Below are positions 49,209-57,634 of a DNA stretch of 64,000 bases, piece after piece. Below the pieces are notes generated by a model. It was given only the letters and a program-made list of their open reading frames with translations, was not told the origin of the DNA and ran no database searches. A program made the translations under genes and the position numbers. Origin of the DNA: JAFDZW01 sp964404255 (lineage in GTDB: Bacteria > Bacteroidota > Ignavibacteria > Palsa-1295); the NCBI GenBank assembly GCA_964404255.1, contig CAYOJJ010000001.1, positions 62,001 to 126,000 on the forward strand. Direction: 5' to 3'. Numbering within the stretch: position 1 is the first letter of the stretch; the number at the start of each line of letters is the position of its first letter.

Positions 49209-50637
49209 CACCAAGCTTCTTAAGCATATACGACCAGTGAATGTGCTCAGGCTCGAGTTCGTGTAATTTCCGGAAATAGGCGATAGCCTGTTTCTTATTA
49301 CCAATACATTTATATAGCTCGGCAAGATTTTCATATGCTAATGGTGATTTTGGGTATTCACTTATAGCAAATTCATAAATGGCAATAGCATCGGTTTGCT
49401 TCTTTGCTCTTCTTAGTTCATCCCCGGTGTAATTCAATTGCTGCTCATTAAAGATAAGCATACTATCTTTCGAATCTTTAAGGCGGTGATATAACTGGAT
49501 AGCGGCGGCTGCTCCTTTTGCAATAGCAACATCCCTGATCGTATCGAAGAGCGCCCATGGATACTTATACGGCTTAATGGCATACGTTGAGTCGAGGATA
49601 TGCAGGCCTATATCGGTCACGATATTATTGGCATTCGATAATACTACTACACCATAGCCCTTCTTTTTATCGAGTCCTATGAACGAGCGGTAACCACCGG
49701 TACCACCATCCTTAAAGAGGATCTGCCGGTCGTGATCGTCCCAAAGGGTCCAGCCTAAAGTGACGTAACCATCGTTGCCGTCTTTTTTTGCTTGCTTCTG
49801 ATGCGATAATTCCATGGCGGGCAATAAGTCGGTTTTCACGAGTCCCAGATTAGCCGCAGCGAACCTTAGCATATCATTCAGGTCGGAGCGCAAACCGCCG
49901 CCTCCGGCCAAAGGAAAATCCCAATGGCTGGTTGACCGGCCATATTCTGTATATCCTTTTGCTTCGGTGAGCTTCAATGATGACGGGCGCTTAAAGAATG
50001 TATGATTCAATTTCAGCGGTCTGCAAATATCCCGCAGGACTAATGTATCAAATGGCATGTGGCCCGCAGTCGATAAGATATCGCCGAGCAGCGCATAACC
50101 GATGTTCGAATATTGCCACCTGCTATCGATATCCCTATTGAGTGTTGCACTTGAAAGATATTCGTACAGATCGGGGCGGTCGTAATCGGCAAATGGATTA
50201 TCCGGATCTTTAGAATCGATATTGGTTGCATTTCGCGGCAATCCCGACCTATGGGTAGCTAAACTCAGTAACGAGATCTGTTTCCCATTTCTTACTGGAG
50301 CCGTTATCGTTTTCGGAAGATAAGTAGAGATGGGATCGCTTAGATTCACCTCTTTTTTTAAAGTCATATCTGCCAGGAGCAGCGTCGTAAAGACTTTCGT
50401 GATAGAACCAATTTCATAGACCGTACTTGCATCCGGTGTTCTCGGATCGGTATCGCTTAGCTTTCCCTCAGCTATTACCTGCTTCCCCTTAGCATCGATA
50501 ATACCAACGATTATACTTCTGCTGCGCTTAGCAGCAATTTCCTGCTTAATGATCGCCCTGATACTATCGGCCGGAAGCTGTGCGTACGCAGAAGCTCGTG
50601 CCAATAGCAGCATGGCTATAAAAAGATATTCTTTCAC
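49201..50637 (-). CDS. Serine hydrolase (class C beta-lactamase fold) with C-terminal TPR
   Basis: A 478-residue exported protein with a GTG start and signal peptide (cleavage near SAYAQ). The penicillin-binding fold carries SxxK as SITK (Ser78, Lys81) and YxN as YSN (Tyr176), with KDGGTGGYRSF as a likely KTG-equivalent. The last 110 residues are TPR-like (QTDAIAIYEFAISEYPKSPL, AYENLAELYKCIGNKKQAIA). It may be an esterase or D,D-peptidase rather than a true beta-lactamase. The two other serine hydrolases at 59-63 kb are of a different subtype. Confidence 0.9.
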   Translation of the reverse strand: MKEYLFIAMLLLARASAYAQLPADSIRAIIKQEIAAKRSRSIIVGIIDAKGKQVIAEGKLSDTDPRTPDASTVYEIGSITKVFTTLLLADMTLKKEVNLSDPISTYLPKTITAPVRNGKQISLLSLATHRSGLPRNATNIDSKDPDNPFADYDRPDLYEYLSSATLNRDIDSRWQYSNIGYALLGDILSTAGHMPFDTLVLRDICRPLKLNHTFFKRPSSLKLTEAKGYTEYGRSTSHWDFPLAGGGGLRSDLNDMLRFAAANLGLVKTDLLPAMELSHQKQAKKDGNDGYVTLGWTLWDDHDRQILFKDGGTGGYRSFIGLDKKKGYGVVVLSNANNIVTDIGLHILDSTYAIKPYKYPWALFDTIRDVAIAKGAAAAIQLYHRLKDSKDSMLIFNEQQLNYTGDELRRAKKQTDAIAIYEFAISEYPKSPLAYENLAELYKCIGNKKQAIAYFRKLHELEPEHIHWSYMLKKLGAN

Positions 50638-50681
50638 GCTGTGGGATACTATCAGGATGAGAGATAGTTACAGCAGATGTT

Positions 50682-51128
50682 TTAGGCGTCCGGAATATTC
50701 GGCTCCACGAGCGAGGCCAGCTTTAATAGCGATTCCTGCCAACCCAAATAACACATCTCTACCGGGATCATATCGGGAATGCCTTCTTGAATTACTTTCA
50801 ATTCGGTGCCGCAGATCACTTGCTTAAGCCAGACCGAGGTGATCATTTCTCCGGGAAGGTTTGGGTCGTCGAATTTATCGCTATATTTCAAAAACTCGTT
50901 CGGCTTTACTTCGAGATAATTACCACCGAAGGAATGGCTATTGCCGGTAGAGAAATTAATAAACGACATCTTGAAGCTGCCACCTTCTTTGACTTCCATG
51001 TGATGTACCTGGCATAAGAAGCCATACGGCGGAAGCCAATAGGTCATAGCATCGGCATTGGTAAACGCACGATACACTTTATCCGGGGATGCTTTAATTA
51101 CGCGATGTAAGGTAACGGTACTTCCCAT
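50682..51128 (-). CDS. SRPBCC (AHSA1-like) protein 2 of the ArsR operon
   Basis: A 148-residue START-like protein: TLHRVIKASPDKVYRAFTNA at the start, AMTYWLPPYGFLCQVHHMEV with GGSFKMSF in the middle and YLGWQESLLKLASLVEP at the end. AHSA1-type proteins bind small hydrophobic ligands or act like Aha1. It is the fifth and last gene of the ArsR-led cluster, 58 bases after the YdeI-like gene, so it could be transcribed from its own promoter. Confidence 0.88.
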   Translation of the reverse strand: MGSTVTLHRVIKASPDKVYRAFTNADAMTYWLPPYGFLCQVHHMEVKEGGSFKMSFINFSTGNSHSFGGNYLEVKPNEFLKYSDKFDDPNLPGEMITSVWLKQVICGTELKVIQEGIPDMIPVEMCYLGWQESLLKLASLVEPNIPDA

Positions 51129-51186
51129 AGTACGTTAATAATTGTAAAGAGAAAATAACAGCCTGAATATTGGATGGTTCGCTATA

Positions 51187-51765
51187 CTAATCCTCCAGCC
51201 CCTTGCCATCGAGAATATTCGGCGTGTATTTTTCAATGCGGGCTTCGCGGGTTTTGGCTTGCTTGGCAGAGGAGAAATAGAGCAGGTAGCCGCGCTGGCG
51301 GCCGGGTGTTAATTCAGTAAAGGCTTTCTTGAGTTTTGGGTTTGCTTTTAGCGCCGCTTCGAATTCTTCCGGCATTTCGAACTGTGAGGTCTTTTTCATC
51401 TCCACCTTCGCACCGGATTTCTCAACTTTGATCGCTTCCTTCATGTAGGCTTTTATACTTGGTTCGAGTTTTTTGATCTCGGCAAGACTCGTAAAGCGCA
51501 TCTGCCGGGCGGCCTGTACATCTTTGGTTTGCTGAATGAGAATACCTTTCGGATCTTTTAAGAGCGCGCCTTTCATAAACAGCAGCGCACAGTACTCCTT
51601 AAAACCATGCATAAGGAAGACATTCTTGCCTTCGAGCGAGTAGCAGGGATGCCCCCATTTTAATTCTTCATCGAGCCCGGTGCTTAAAGCGATCTCGCGC
51701 AGCTTTTTAAATTCGCTCTGCCACTTGCCGGCTTTTTTGAAATAAAAATCTACTTTCGGATTCAT
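51187..51765 (-). CDS. YdeI/OmpD-associated family protein
   Basis: A 192-residue protein. The N-terminal half is a DUF1801-like domain (FKKLREIALSTGLDEELKWG, HPCYSLEGKNVFLMHGFKEY); the C-terminal tail is the YdeI helix pair (FELTPGRQRGYL-type: FTELTPGRQRGYLLYFSSAK, QAKTREARIEKY). Related proteins are named for bacteriocin resistance in Salmonella, but the biochemical role is unclear. It lies 9 bases after the DoxX gene. Confidence 0.9.
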   Translation of the reverse strand: MNPKVDFYFKKAGKWQSEFKKLREIALSTGLDEELKWGHPCYSLEGKNVFLMHGFKEYCALLFMKGALLKDPKGILIQQTKDVQAARQMRFTSLAEIKKLEPSIKAYMKEAIKVEKSGAKVEMKKTSQFEMPEEFEAALKANPKLKKAFTELTPGRQRGYLLYFSSAKQAKTREARIEKYTPNILDGKGLED

Positions 51766-51774
51766 AGCTAATAG

Positions 51775-52167
51775 TTATTTTACCATCGGCTTCAGCGTAC
51801 GGCTTGCCGGTCTGAAATACCAGGAAGTCAGGGTCAAGAGTAAAAGTAGCAGCGCCGGTAATAGTTCGGTGATCGCATTCCCGGATGCAATGTGCGAAAC
51901 GATAGCGCCGCTCATTGCAAAGAAGAAACCGGCATAGGCCCATTCTTTTACCAGTGGAAATTTCGGCACGAGTACTGCGACGACCCCGAGCAACTTCCAG
52001 ACGGCGAGAATAGTAAGGATATACACCGGATAGCCGAGTTGCACTACACTATCGAGACCACCGGCGCCTTCTTTGGCTCGGAATAACTGCACGCTGCCAG
52101 TCGATACCATTCCAAGTGCCAGCCAGAGCGTTGCTACCCAATAGATGATCTTCTTTGCTTTAGACAT
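51775..52167 (-). CDS. DoxX-family membrane protein
   Basis: A 130-residue protein with four hydrophobic helices (IIYWVATLWLALGMVSTGSV, YILTILAVWKLLGVVAVLV, WAYAGFFFAMSGAIVSHIAS, LLPALLLLLLTLTSWYF). KLLGVVAVLVPKFPLVKEWA is the DoxX-like signature. Function in the membrane is unknown. It lies 7 bases after the first SRPBCC gene and forms part of the ArsR cluster. Confidence 0.9.
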   Translation of the reverse strand: MSKAKKIIYWVATLWLALGMVSTGSVQLFRAKEGAGGLDSVVQLGYPVYILTILAVWKLLGVVAVLVPKFPLVKEWAYAGFFFAMSGAIVSHIASGNAITELLPALLLLLLTLTSWYFRPASRTLKPMVK

Positions 52168-52174
52168 AGTCGTA

Positions 52175-52639
52175 TTATTTTAATTTTTCTGCGATCTCCT
52201 GCAAGCGGTTATGCGCCCAGTTAGCGCCCTGGGCGAAGGGCATCTTCAGCATTTCATCCCGATGCGCTACCGAGCGAAATACACTTAAAATGGTGAGCTT
52301 GCTTGTCTCTTCGGTCAATGCTTCGAAGTCCAGGAATTCGAGTTGAATAGAGAACGGAGTATGTTCCATTTCGAAGGTACGAGTGATCTTGCGGTTCTCC
52401 TCTATCTCATGGATCGTACCGTTAAAGCCATGCTCATTGCCTTTGTAATCGGTAGTGATAAAATGATAGCTCCCATGCGGTTTATTCTCGAGCTTCATCA
52501 CTTTCGTACCCATCCATTGCTCGAGTAACTCTGCTTCGGTATAAGCTTTATAGAGCAGTTCGACCGGCAGATCGAACTCCCGGGTCACTACTATTTCCTG
52601 CTTACCGGCCTCGGCCGTTACCTGCGTTTTCATTTCCAT
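52175..52639 (-). CDS. SRPBCC (AHSA1-like) protein 1 of the ArsR operon
   Basis: A 154-residue START-like domain protein with IVVTREFDLPVELLYKAYTE, LLEQWMGTK, GSYHFITTDYKGNEHGFNG and KMPFAQGANWAHNRLQEIA. It begins 2 bases after the arsR-like stop codon. The regulator/SRPBCC/DoxX combination is a widespread conserved cluster, but its physiological role is not known to me. Confidence 0.9.
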   Translation of the reverse strand: MEMKTQVTAEAGKQEIVVTREFDLPVELLYKAYTEAELLEQWMGTKVMKLENKPHGSYHFITTDYKGNEHGFNGTIHEIEENRKITRTFEMEHTPFSIQLEFLDFEALTEETSKLTILSVFRSVAHRDEMLKMPFAQGANWAHNRLQEIAEKLK

Positions 52640-52641
52640 AC

Positions 52642-52965
52642 TTATTTCTTTCCTTTATAGTTTTTCATTACCGATTCCAACTTCGAGAAGCGCGCTTCCC
52701 ACATGGCGCGAAACGGCTCGATAAAGTCTGCTATTTCTTTCATCTTCTTAGGGTTCAAATGGTAATAGATCTCCCTGCCGGTGCTTTCCTGCTTCAATAA
52801 GCTGCACTCGGTAAGAATCTGGATATGCTTGGAGATGGTCTGCCGCGAAGAATCGAAGTGCTGGGCGATCGCACCGGGAGTCAGCGCCTGCATGGCAAGC
52901 AGTGTCAGGATAGCTCGCCGGGTGGGGTCGGCAATAGCCTGAAAAACATCTCTTCTTGTTTCCAT
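52642..52965 (-). CDS. ArsR-family transcriptional regulator
   Basis: A 107-residue winged HTH (AIADPTRRAILTLLAMQALT, ALTPGAIAQHFDSSRQTISK, HIQILTECSLLKQESTGREI, YYHLNPKKMKEI). Metal-binding cysteine motifs (CxC) are lacking, so it likely senses something else. It heads a five-gene operon and its start is 15 bases from a 52-bp near-perfect palindrome, a likely autoregulatory operator. Confidence 0.93.
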   Translation of the reverse strand: METRRDVFQAIADPTRRAILTLLAMQALTPGAIAQHFDSSRQTISKHIQILTECSLLKQESTGREIYYHLNPKKMKEIADFIEPFRAMWEARFSKLESVMKNYKGKK

Positions 52966-52979
52966 GATAGCACAAACGG

Positions 52980-53031
52980 AAATGCGCAGTCAAATGGTTG
53001 CACATATTTGCAACTATTTGACTGCGCATTT
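52980..53031. promoter_or_regulatory. 52-bp nested palindrome, probable ArsR operator
   Basis: Outer arms AAATGCGCAGTCAAAT / ATTTGACTGCGCATTT (16 bp, perfect) enclose inner arms GTTGCA / TGCAAC. The two 26-base halves match at 24 positions. It ends 15 bases before the ATG of the ArsR gene, so bound regulator would block its promoter. Confidence 0.8.
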
Positions 53032-53117
53032 TTAATATCAAGGACACTATTTATGCACAGGTTTACCTGCTTATTCCTTAGTCATTCGGATTATTCCCTC
53101 CTGTTTCCAAACTACTG

Positions 53118-53125
53118 TATATTTG
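53118..53125 (+). promoter_or_regulatory. Candidate -7 box (TATATTTG) for the exported-domain gene
   Basis: TATATTTG matches TAnnTTTG, 22 bases upstream of the ATG at 53148, giving a leader of about 15 bases with no Shine-Dalgarno. Confidence 0.5.
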
Positions 53126-53147
53126 TTATGTAATAATCCTATAGATT

Positions 53148-53744
53148 ATGAAAATATCGGCTCGATCTTTCCTTTTGCTTTTTGCAATTTCCTTTGTCGG
53201 TTTTTCCGCAGTGGCTAACGATTTGAACCTTGATTTCGAGCAGGTCGGGTATAAAGGTATACCTAAAGGATGGTATGTTGGTGGCGGAGGCAGATCGGAT
53301 ACGGATCTCGCAGGGTACATAGGAGAAGTAGATTCAAAAATTACGCACTCGGGCAAGTATTCTCTCCATTTGAAATATATTAAAGGCGATGCTTTCGGCG
53401 TCGGGACATCCACTCTCCCCGTTGGGCCTGTGAGAGGTAAAATGATTCGCTATAGCGGATGGATCAAGACCCGCAATGTAGGAGGCACAGCAAAGCATAA
53501 CTTTAATGGTTATGCAGGGCTTTGGATGCGAGTGGATGGCCCTGATCATAGAACTCTTGCCGGGAATAATATGCAGGATAGCTTAGTCAACGGCACTCGC
53601 GACTGGGAGCATTTCTCCTTTGAAGTGCCAGTGGGGGAAGAAGCAACAAATATCAATTTCGGGGTAATAACCACCGGTAAAGGAGAGGCATGGTTTGATG
53701 GCCTCACGATAGATACCAATGGAGTCCGTTTTTCCGGCGAATAA
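53148..53744 (+). CDS. Exported jelly-roll (carbohydrate-binding-like) protein
   Basis: A 198-residue protein with a signal peptide (cleavage near AVAND). The mature part is a single beta-sandwich with LNLDFEQVGYKGIPKGWYVG, HSGKYSLHLKY, KMIRYSGWIKTRN, YAGLWMRVDG, WEHFSFEVPVGEEATNINFG and GEAWFDGLTID. This pattern resembles the carbohydrate-binding-module-like domain attached to some peptidases and esterases. Here it stands alone, without a catalytic domain. Role unknown; ligand binding is inferred. Confidence 0.8.
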   Translation: MKISARSFLLLFAISFVGFSAVANDLNLDFEQVGYKGIPKGWYVGGGGRSDTDLAGYIGEVDSKITHSGKYSLHLKYIKGDAFGVGTSTLPVGPVRGKMIRYSGWIKTRNVGGTAKHNFNGYAGLWMRVDGPDHRTLAGNNMQDSLVNGTRDWEHFSFEVPVGEEATNINFGVITTGKGEAWFDGLTIDTNGVRFSGE

Positions 53745-53770
53745 CTTGGGCAGTAGCTGCTACATAAACC

Positions 53771-55897
53771 TTATCGATTAGTTATTGCGGCTTTTGCCGG
53801 CAGGTATAATTTCTCTACATACTCCTTGAGCATTCGATCGCTGGAAAAGTGCGGCAGTACCGAAGCAATGGATTCACGTACGATCTGCAGCCACTTCACC
53901 GGGATATTATCGAGGTCGCGCGCATAATAGAGCGGGATAATTTCCTTTTCAAGGATCGAATAGACCATTTCCGCATCCTCGGCATCCTGCTCTTCGGGGC
54001 TCAAGGTTTCATTACTGCCGATAGCCCAGCCGTTGCGGCCATTATAGCCTTCGATCCACCAACCATCGAGCACTGAAAAATTCGGCACGCCATTGATTGC
54101 GGCTTTCATGCCGCTCGTGCCGGAAGCTTCAAGTGGAGCGCGCGGGAGGTTCATCCAAAGATCGACGCCCTGCACGAGCATCTTTGCCGAATGCATCGAG
54201 TAATCCTCTATAAAAATAATACGCCCGTTAAAACGGGCATCGGCAGCCCAATGCCAGATCTCCCGGATCATCTCTTTACCGGCTTCATCGGCCGGATGGG
54301 CCTTACCGCTGAAGATAATCTGTGCCGGCCGGTCGGTATTGTTGAGGATTCGGGCTAATCTATCGGGGTCGCGGAATAATAGCGTCGCCCGTTTATAGGT
54401 AGCAAAGCGGCGTGCAAAGCCAATTGTAAAAGAATAGGGATTATATAAACCGCCGCGGGTTACGAATTCGGAAACCGATTCTGGTATTTTCTTGCGAAGC
54501 GTATCGTCGATATAGCGGCCGAGGTGCCGCGAAAGCTCCTGCCGCAGATGCCAAAGCAAGTGATCGGGGATATTATGGATCTGCTGCCAATATTCAACAT
54601 CTGCCAAATGCTCATGCCATTCCGAATGCAGCGTGAACTGAAAGAGATCGTCGAATTCCGGCGCAAGCCACGTCGGGATATGCACGCCATTGGTAATGCT
54701 CGTGATCGGGCGGTCCGGCGTTTCATAGGTATGCCACATCTCCCGCGTTACTTCTTCATGCTTGCGGCTGACGGCATTACGGCGATCGCTCATGTTCATC
54801 GCCAGCGTCGTCATATTGAATTCTCCGTTAGTATGCAAGCCGAGCGAGAAAAATGCTTCATCGGAAATGCCAAGCTCGGAGATAGTAGGACGGAAGAATT
54901 TCAACACCATATCCATCGAGAAGGCATCGTGGCCGGCCGGTACCGGCGTATGCGTTGTAAAGATCGAGGTCGCGCGAATATGACGCACCGCTTCGTCGAA
55001 CGATCGACCATTTTTCATTTCCAGCCGCAGCCGTTCGATGAACATGAAAGCGGAATGGCCTTCGTTCGCATGCCACACCGAGGGCTTGATATTCAAGGCA
55101 TCGAGCACTTTTACACCGCCGACACCAAGGGCGATCTCCTGGCGCAGGCGATAGAGTTTATCACCGCCATAGAGCCTGCGGGTCAGATCACTGTCCTCCG
55201 GGGAATTGGCTTCGAGATCGGAATCCATCAGATAGATCGTCACCGTGCCGACCTGCACCTTCCATAAGCGTAAATGCAGATCACTGGCTTCATTAGCCAT
55301 GCGAAGCGTAATGATCAGCGGCTTTCCCGATGCATCGAGCACCTGCTGCAATGCCGTTGTATCGGTATTAAGCTGTTGGTAGGAAGCTACCTGCAAACCG
55401 GTATTATCGATTTGCTGCTTGAAATATCCGTAGGGATAGAGGAAGCCCACCGCGACGAGCGGCACCCCAAGATCATCGGCCGTTTTTACATGATCGCCGG
55501 CCAGAATGCCGAGGCCCCCGCTATAGATGGGCAAGCTGACATGAAGCCCGTACTCCGCGGAAAAATAGGCTATCGGTCTGGAGCGGCCATCGGAATGAGT
55601 TGTTTCGAACCATTTGCTGCTCGGATCGCAGTCGATATCGTAATGAGCAAGCAGGGCATCGTAACTCTGCAAAAAAGCCGGATTACCGACGAGTTCTTCC
55701 CATCTGGTTTGAGAAGTCTGTTCAAGCAGCTCAATCGGGTTATGCTCATGGCGCCACCAGCCCGGGCGGGAAATTTTTCGGAAGACCGAACGCGCTTCAT
55801 GGCTCGAAGCCCACCAAAGGTCGTACGCAATATCGGCGAGCCGTTCGATGCGATGTGGCAATCGCGAACGCAACGATGAGATCTCTTTTGTCTGCAT
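53771..55897 (-). CDS. glgP: Alpha-glucan phosphorylase
   Basis: A 708-residue GT35-type enzyme that releases glucose-1-phosphate from glycogen or maltodextrin. It fits the short alpha-glucan phosphorylase branch: RIERLADIAYDLWWASSHEA, PIAYFSAEYGLHVSLPIYSG, GLGILAGDHVKTADDLGVPL, WHANEGHSAF, THTPVPAGHDAF, ASGTSGMKAAINGV (PLP lysine in GMKAA) and DGWWIEGYNG. Length is at the lower end for the branch. No other glycogen genes are nearby. It faces the exported-domain gene convergently and lies 41 bases downstream of the HD-domain gene. Confidence 0.94.
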   Translation of the reverse strand: MQTKEISSLRSRLPHRIERLADIAYDLWWASSHEARSVFRKISRPGWWRHEHNPIELLEQTSQTRWEELVGNPAFLQSYDALLAHYDIDCDPSSKWFETTHSDGRSRPIAYFSAEYGLHVSLPIYSGGLGILAGDHVKTADDLGVPLVAVGFLYPYGYFKQQIDNTGLQVASYQQLNTDTTALQQVLDASGKPLIITLRMANEASDLHLRLWKVQVGTVTIYLMDSDLEANSPEDSDLTRRLYGGDKLYRLRQEIALGVGGVKVLDALNIKPSVWHANEGHSAFMFIERLRLEMKNGRSFDEAVRHIRATSIFTTHTPVPAGHDAFSMDMVLKFFRPTISELGISDEAFFSLGLHTNGEFNMTTLAMNMSDRRNAVSRKHEEVTREMWHTYETPDRPITSITNGVHIPTWLAPEFDDLFQFTLHSEWHEHLADVEYWQQIHNIPDHLLWHLRQELSRHLGRYIDDTLRKKIPESVSEFVTRGGLYNPYSFTIGFARRFATYKRATLLFRDPDRLARILNNTDRPAQIIFSGKAHPADEAGKEMIREIWHWAADARFNGRIIFIEDYSMHSAKMLVQGVDLWMNLPRAPLEASGTSGMKAAINGVPNFSVLDGWWIEGYNGRNGWAIGSNETLSPEEQDAEDAEMVYSILEKEIIPLYYARDLDNIPVKWLQIVRESIASVLPHFSSDRMLKEYVEKLYLPAKAAITNR

Positions 55898-55938
55898 GAG
55901 AATAATTAAACAGTAGGGATAAGGTCTCGGTTTTGCGA

Positions 55939-57075
55939 TTAATAGTGCCCCGAAAACCCAAAGAATAATACTGCGGTAATAAGAATGCCCATTGATAAGG
56001 TAACTGCAGAAACGATAATATATTGACGCTTTCGCACCAGCACTCCTTCCAGCGCTGTGCTCTCATAAAAAACAGCCGATTGTGCATCGAGCGATTCACC
56101 GTCCCAACGGTCGATCCAGGCCGGGCGCGATTGTGAAAAAAGCGCCAGGATGGAAAAACACAACGAAAGACTACAGGAAATCCAGAGCAATGCTATAATC
56201 GGCATCCAGAACGAGACCACTACAATGGCAATGGCGCAAATACTAAGAAGGATAGCTCTATTGTTAAGGGCAAGATGCTCACCAAGTTGCCGTTTGGTAA
56301 TAAGCAATAGCAAGGAATTAATATCGGCGGTACCATCTATTGTAGCCTTCGCTGATACCTCAGCGACCGGTGCTTCCATAACGGCAGGAATTTCTGCCTC
56401 AGTAGTTTTACTTTGCGATTGGCGAAGTTTATATAGCTTCCTAAGGTTTGTATGCTGTTGATCAGCAAAAACCTGTTGGGCAACTTTGGTATGGAAAGTA
56501 TGACGGGTAAGCAGGTCGATACTCAATTCATTCCACTCTTCATCGCTATACTGTTTATGGAGAAAACGCTCCCATTCGATACGAAGAAGCTGGCTCTGTT
56601 TAAAAAACAATTTTCTCCCGAGGCTTGCAAGATCGGCATCGGCAACGATCTCTTCAAGAATATTCTTCGGCGCCTGTGGTACTTTCGTCGCACGGATACA
56701 GCCGGCAATAAGCTCGATACGCTCTTCGGAATAGCGCTTTCTTTCTAAGTATTCTCTGGCGATCCTGATGCTTATTTCTTCATGGCCGTTATAGAGCTCC
56801 GTATATCCCGTATCGTGCAATAAGGCCGCCAGCGTAACGACTTCGATACCGTCCTCACCAAGCTCCGTTCGGGCGGCAAGTTCTGCTGCGGTATCGGCGA
56901 CGGTTTTACTATGAGAGAACGTATGATAGACCAACCCTTCGGGAAGCTGCTGCTTGAAGAGATCGAAAACGAATTGTTCGGTCTCGGCAATGATACCGGA
57001 TCGGTTCTCCATGATAGATGTGCTGCCTCGCTTATGTGCTACTGGTTGAACCATGATCGCAGCACTCTCATTCAT
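55939..57075 (-). CDS. HD-domain protein with C-terminal PycTM-like membrane domain
   Basis: A 378-residue fusion. Residues about 30-210 are an HD phosphohydrolase domain: YHTFSHS (His51, His55), LHDTGY (His87-Asp88), a following His98 and DADLASLG (Asp146/148). A Glu/Thr linker leads to a membrane module at about 250-375: NSLLLLITKRQLGEHLALNN then helices AILLSICAIAIVVVSFW, ALLWISCSLSLCFSILALF and, after a loop, IIVSAVTLSMGILITAVLFF. This layout resembles the HD plus PycTM (DUF5706) proteins known from Bacteroidota, whose membrane module is the effector of Pycsar immunity. No pyrimidine cyclase gene is adjacent. The start overlaps the gmk stop (TAATG), so it is translationally coupled to gmk. 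The Pycsar link is by resemblance only. Confidence 0.85.
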   Translation of the reverse strand: MNESAAIMVQPVAHKRGSTSIMENRSGIIAETEQFVFDLFKQQLPEGLVYHTFSHSKTVADTAAELAARTELGEDGIEVVTLAALLHDTGYTELYNGHEEISIRIAREYLERKRYSEERIELIAGCIRATKVPQAPKNILEEIVADADLASLGRKLFFKQSQLLRIEWERFLHKQYSDEEWNELSIDLLTRHTFHTKVAQQVFADQQHTNLRKLYKLRQSQSKTTEAEIPAVMEAPVAEVSAKATIDGTADINSLLLLITKRQLGEHLALNNRAILLSICAIAIVVVSFWMPIIALLWISCSLSLCFSILALFSQSRPAWIDRWDGESLDAQSAVFYESTALEGVLVRKRQYIIVSAVTLSMGILITAVLFFGFSGHY

Positions 57076-57629
57076 TAGTTCTTCGTTACCAGATGCTCCA
57101 CTTCGGTGACCGCTGTTTCGAGATCTTCATTCACAACGATGTGATCGTACACTTCGGCCATATCCATTTCCATTTGGGCGCGGGCCAGGCGCCGTTCGAT
57201 CACCTCATTGCTTTCGGTACCGCGTTTTGTTAAGCGTTCGCGAAGGACTTCAAGCGAAGGCGGAGCAATAAAGATCAGGAGCGTATCGTCAGGGAATCTC
57301 GTCTTGATCGAAATACCGCCTTTGACATCAATGTCGAAGATAAGGCTCTTGCCTAATTGTTTTGCCCGGTCAATTTCCGAAACGAGCGTGCCGTAGTAAT
57401 TATCGAAGATCTGTTCATATTCGATGAGCGCATTCTCCTTGATCTTATGCAGAAATTCCTCTTTGGAGAGAAAGTAATAATCGACCCCATCACGCTCGCC
57501 GGACCGCATCTGGCGCGTAGTGGCGGAAATGCTGAAGGTCAGCGCATCGGAATGCGCGGCAAGGATACGCTTGGTGATGGTCGTCTTCCCCGCTCCCGAT
57601 GGAGCGCTGATAACTATGAGCTGTTTCAC
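57075..57629 (-). CDS. gmk: Guanylate kinase
   Basis: A 184-residue enzyme phosphorylating GMP to GDP. It has the P-loop SAPSGAGKTT (residues 8-17), TTRQMRSGERDGVDYYFLSK (GMP site), EYEQIFDNYYGT and DIDVKGGISIK. The start is GTG. It lies 5 bases downstream of the enoyl-CoA hydratase gene and overlaps the HD-domain gene by one base, so a three-gene transcript is likely. Confidence 0.95.
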   Translation of the reverse strand: MKQLIVISAPSGAGKTTITKRILAAHSDALTFSISATTRQMRSGERDGVDYYFLSKEEFLHKIKENALIEYEQIFDNYYGTLVSEIDRAKQLGKSLIFDIDVKGGISIKTRFPDDTLLIFIAPPSLEVLRERLTKRGTESNEVIERRLARAQMEMDMAEVYDHIVVNEDLETAVTEVEHLVTKN

Positions 57630-57634
57630 CGTGC

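Noticed and set aside
50682..52965. Bacteriocin immunity cluster because of the YdeI-like protein
   Set aside because: The family name comes from one phenotype; the other genes (ArsR, START-like, DoxX) form a common cluster without any bacteriocin gene here.
54524..55267. Open frame of 247 codons on the plus strand
   Set aside because: Antisense to the glucan phosphorylase, which has full conserved motifs throughout.
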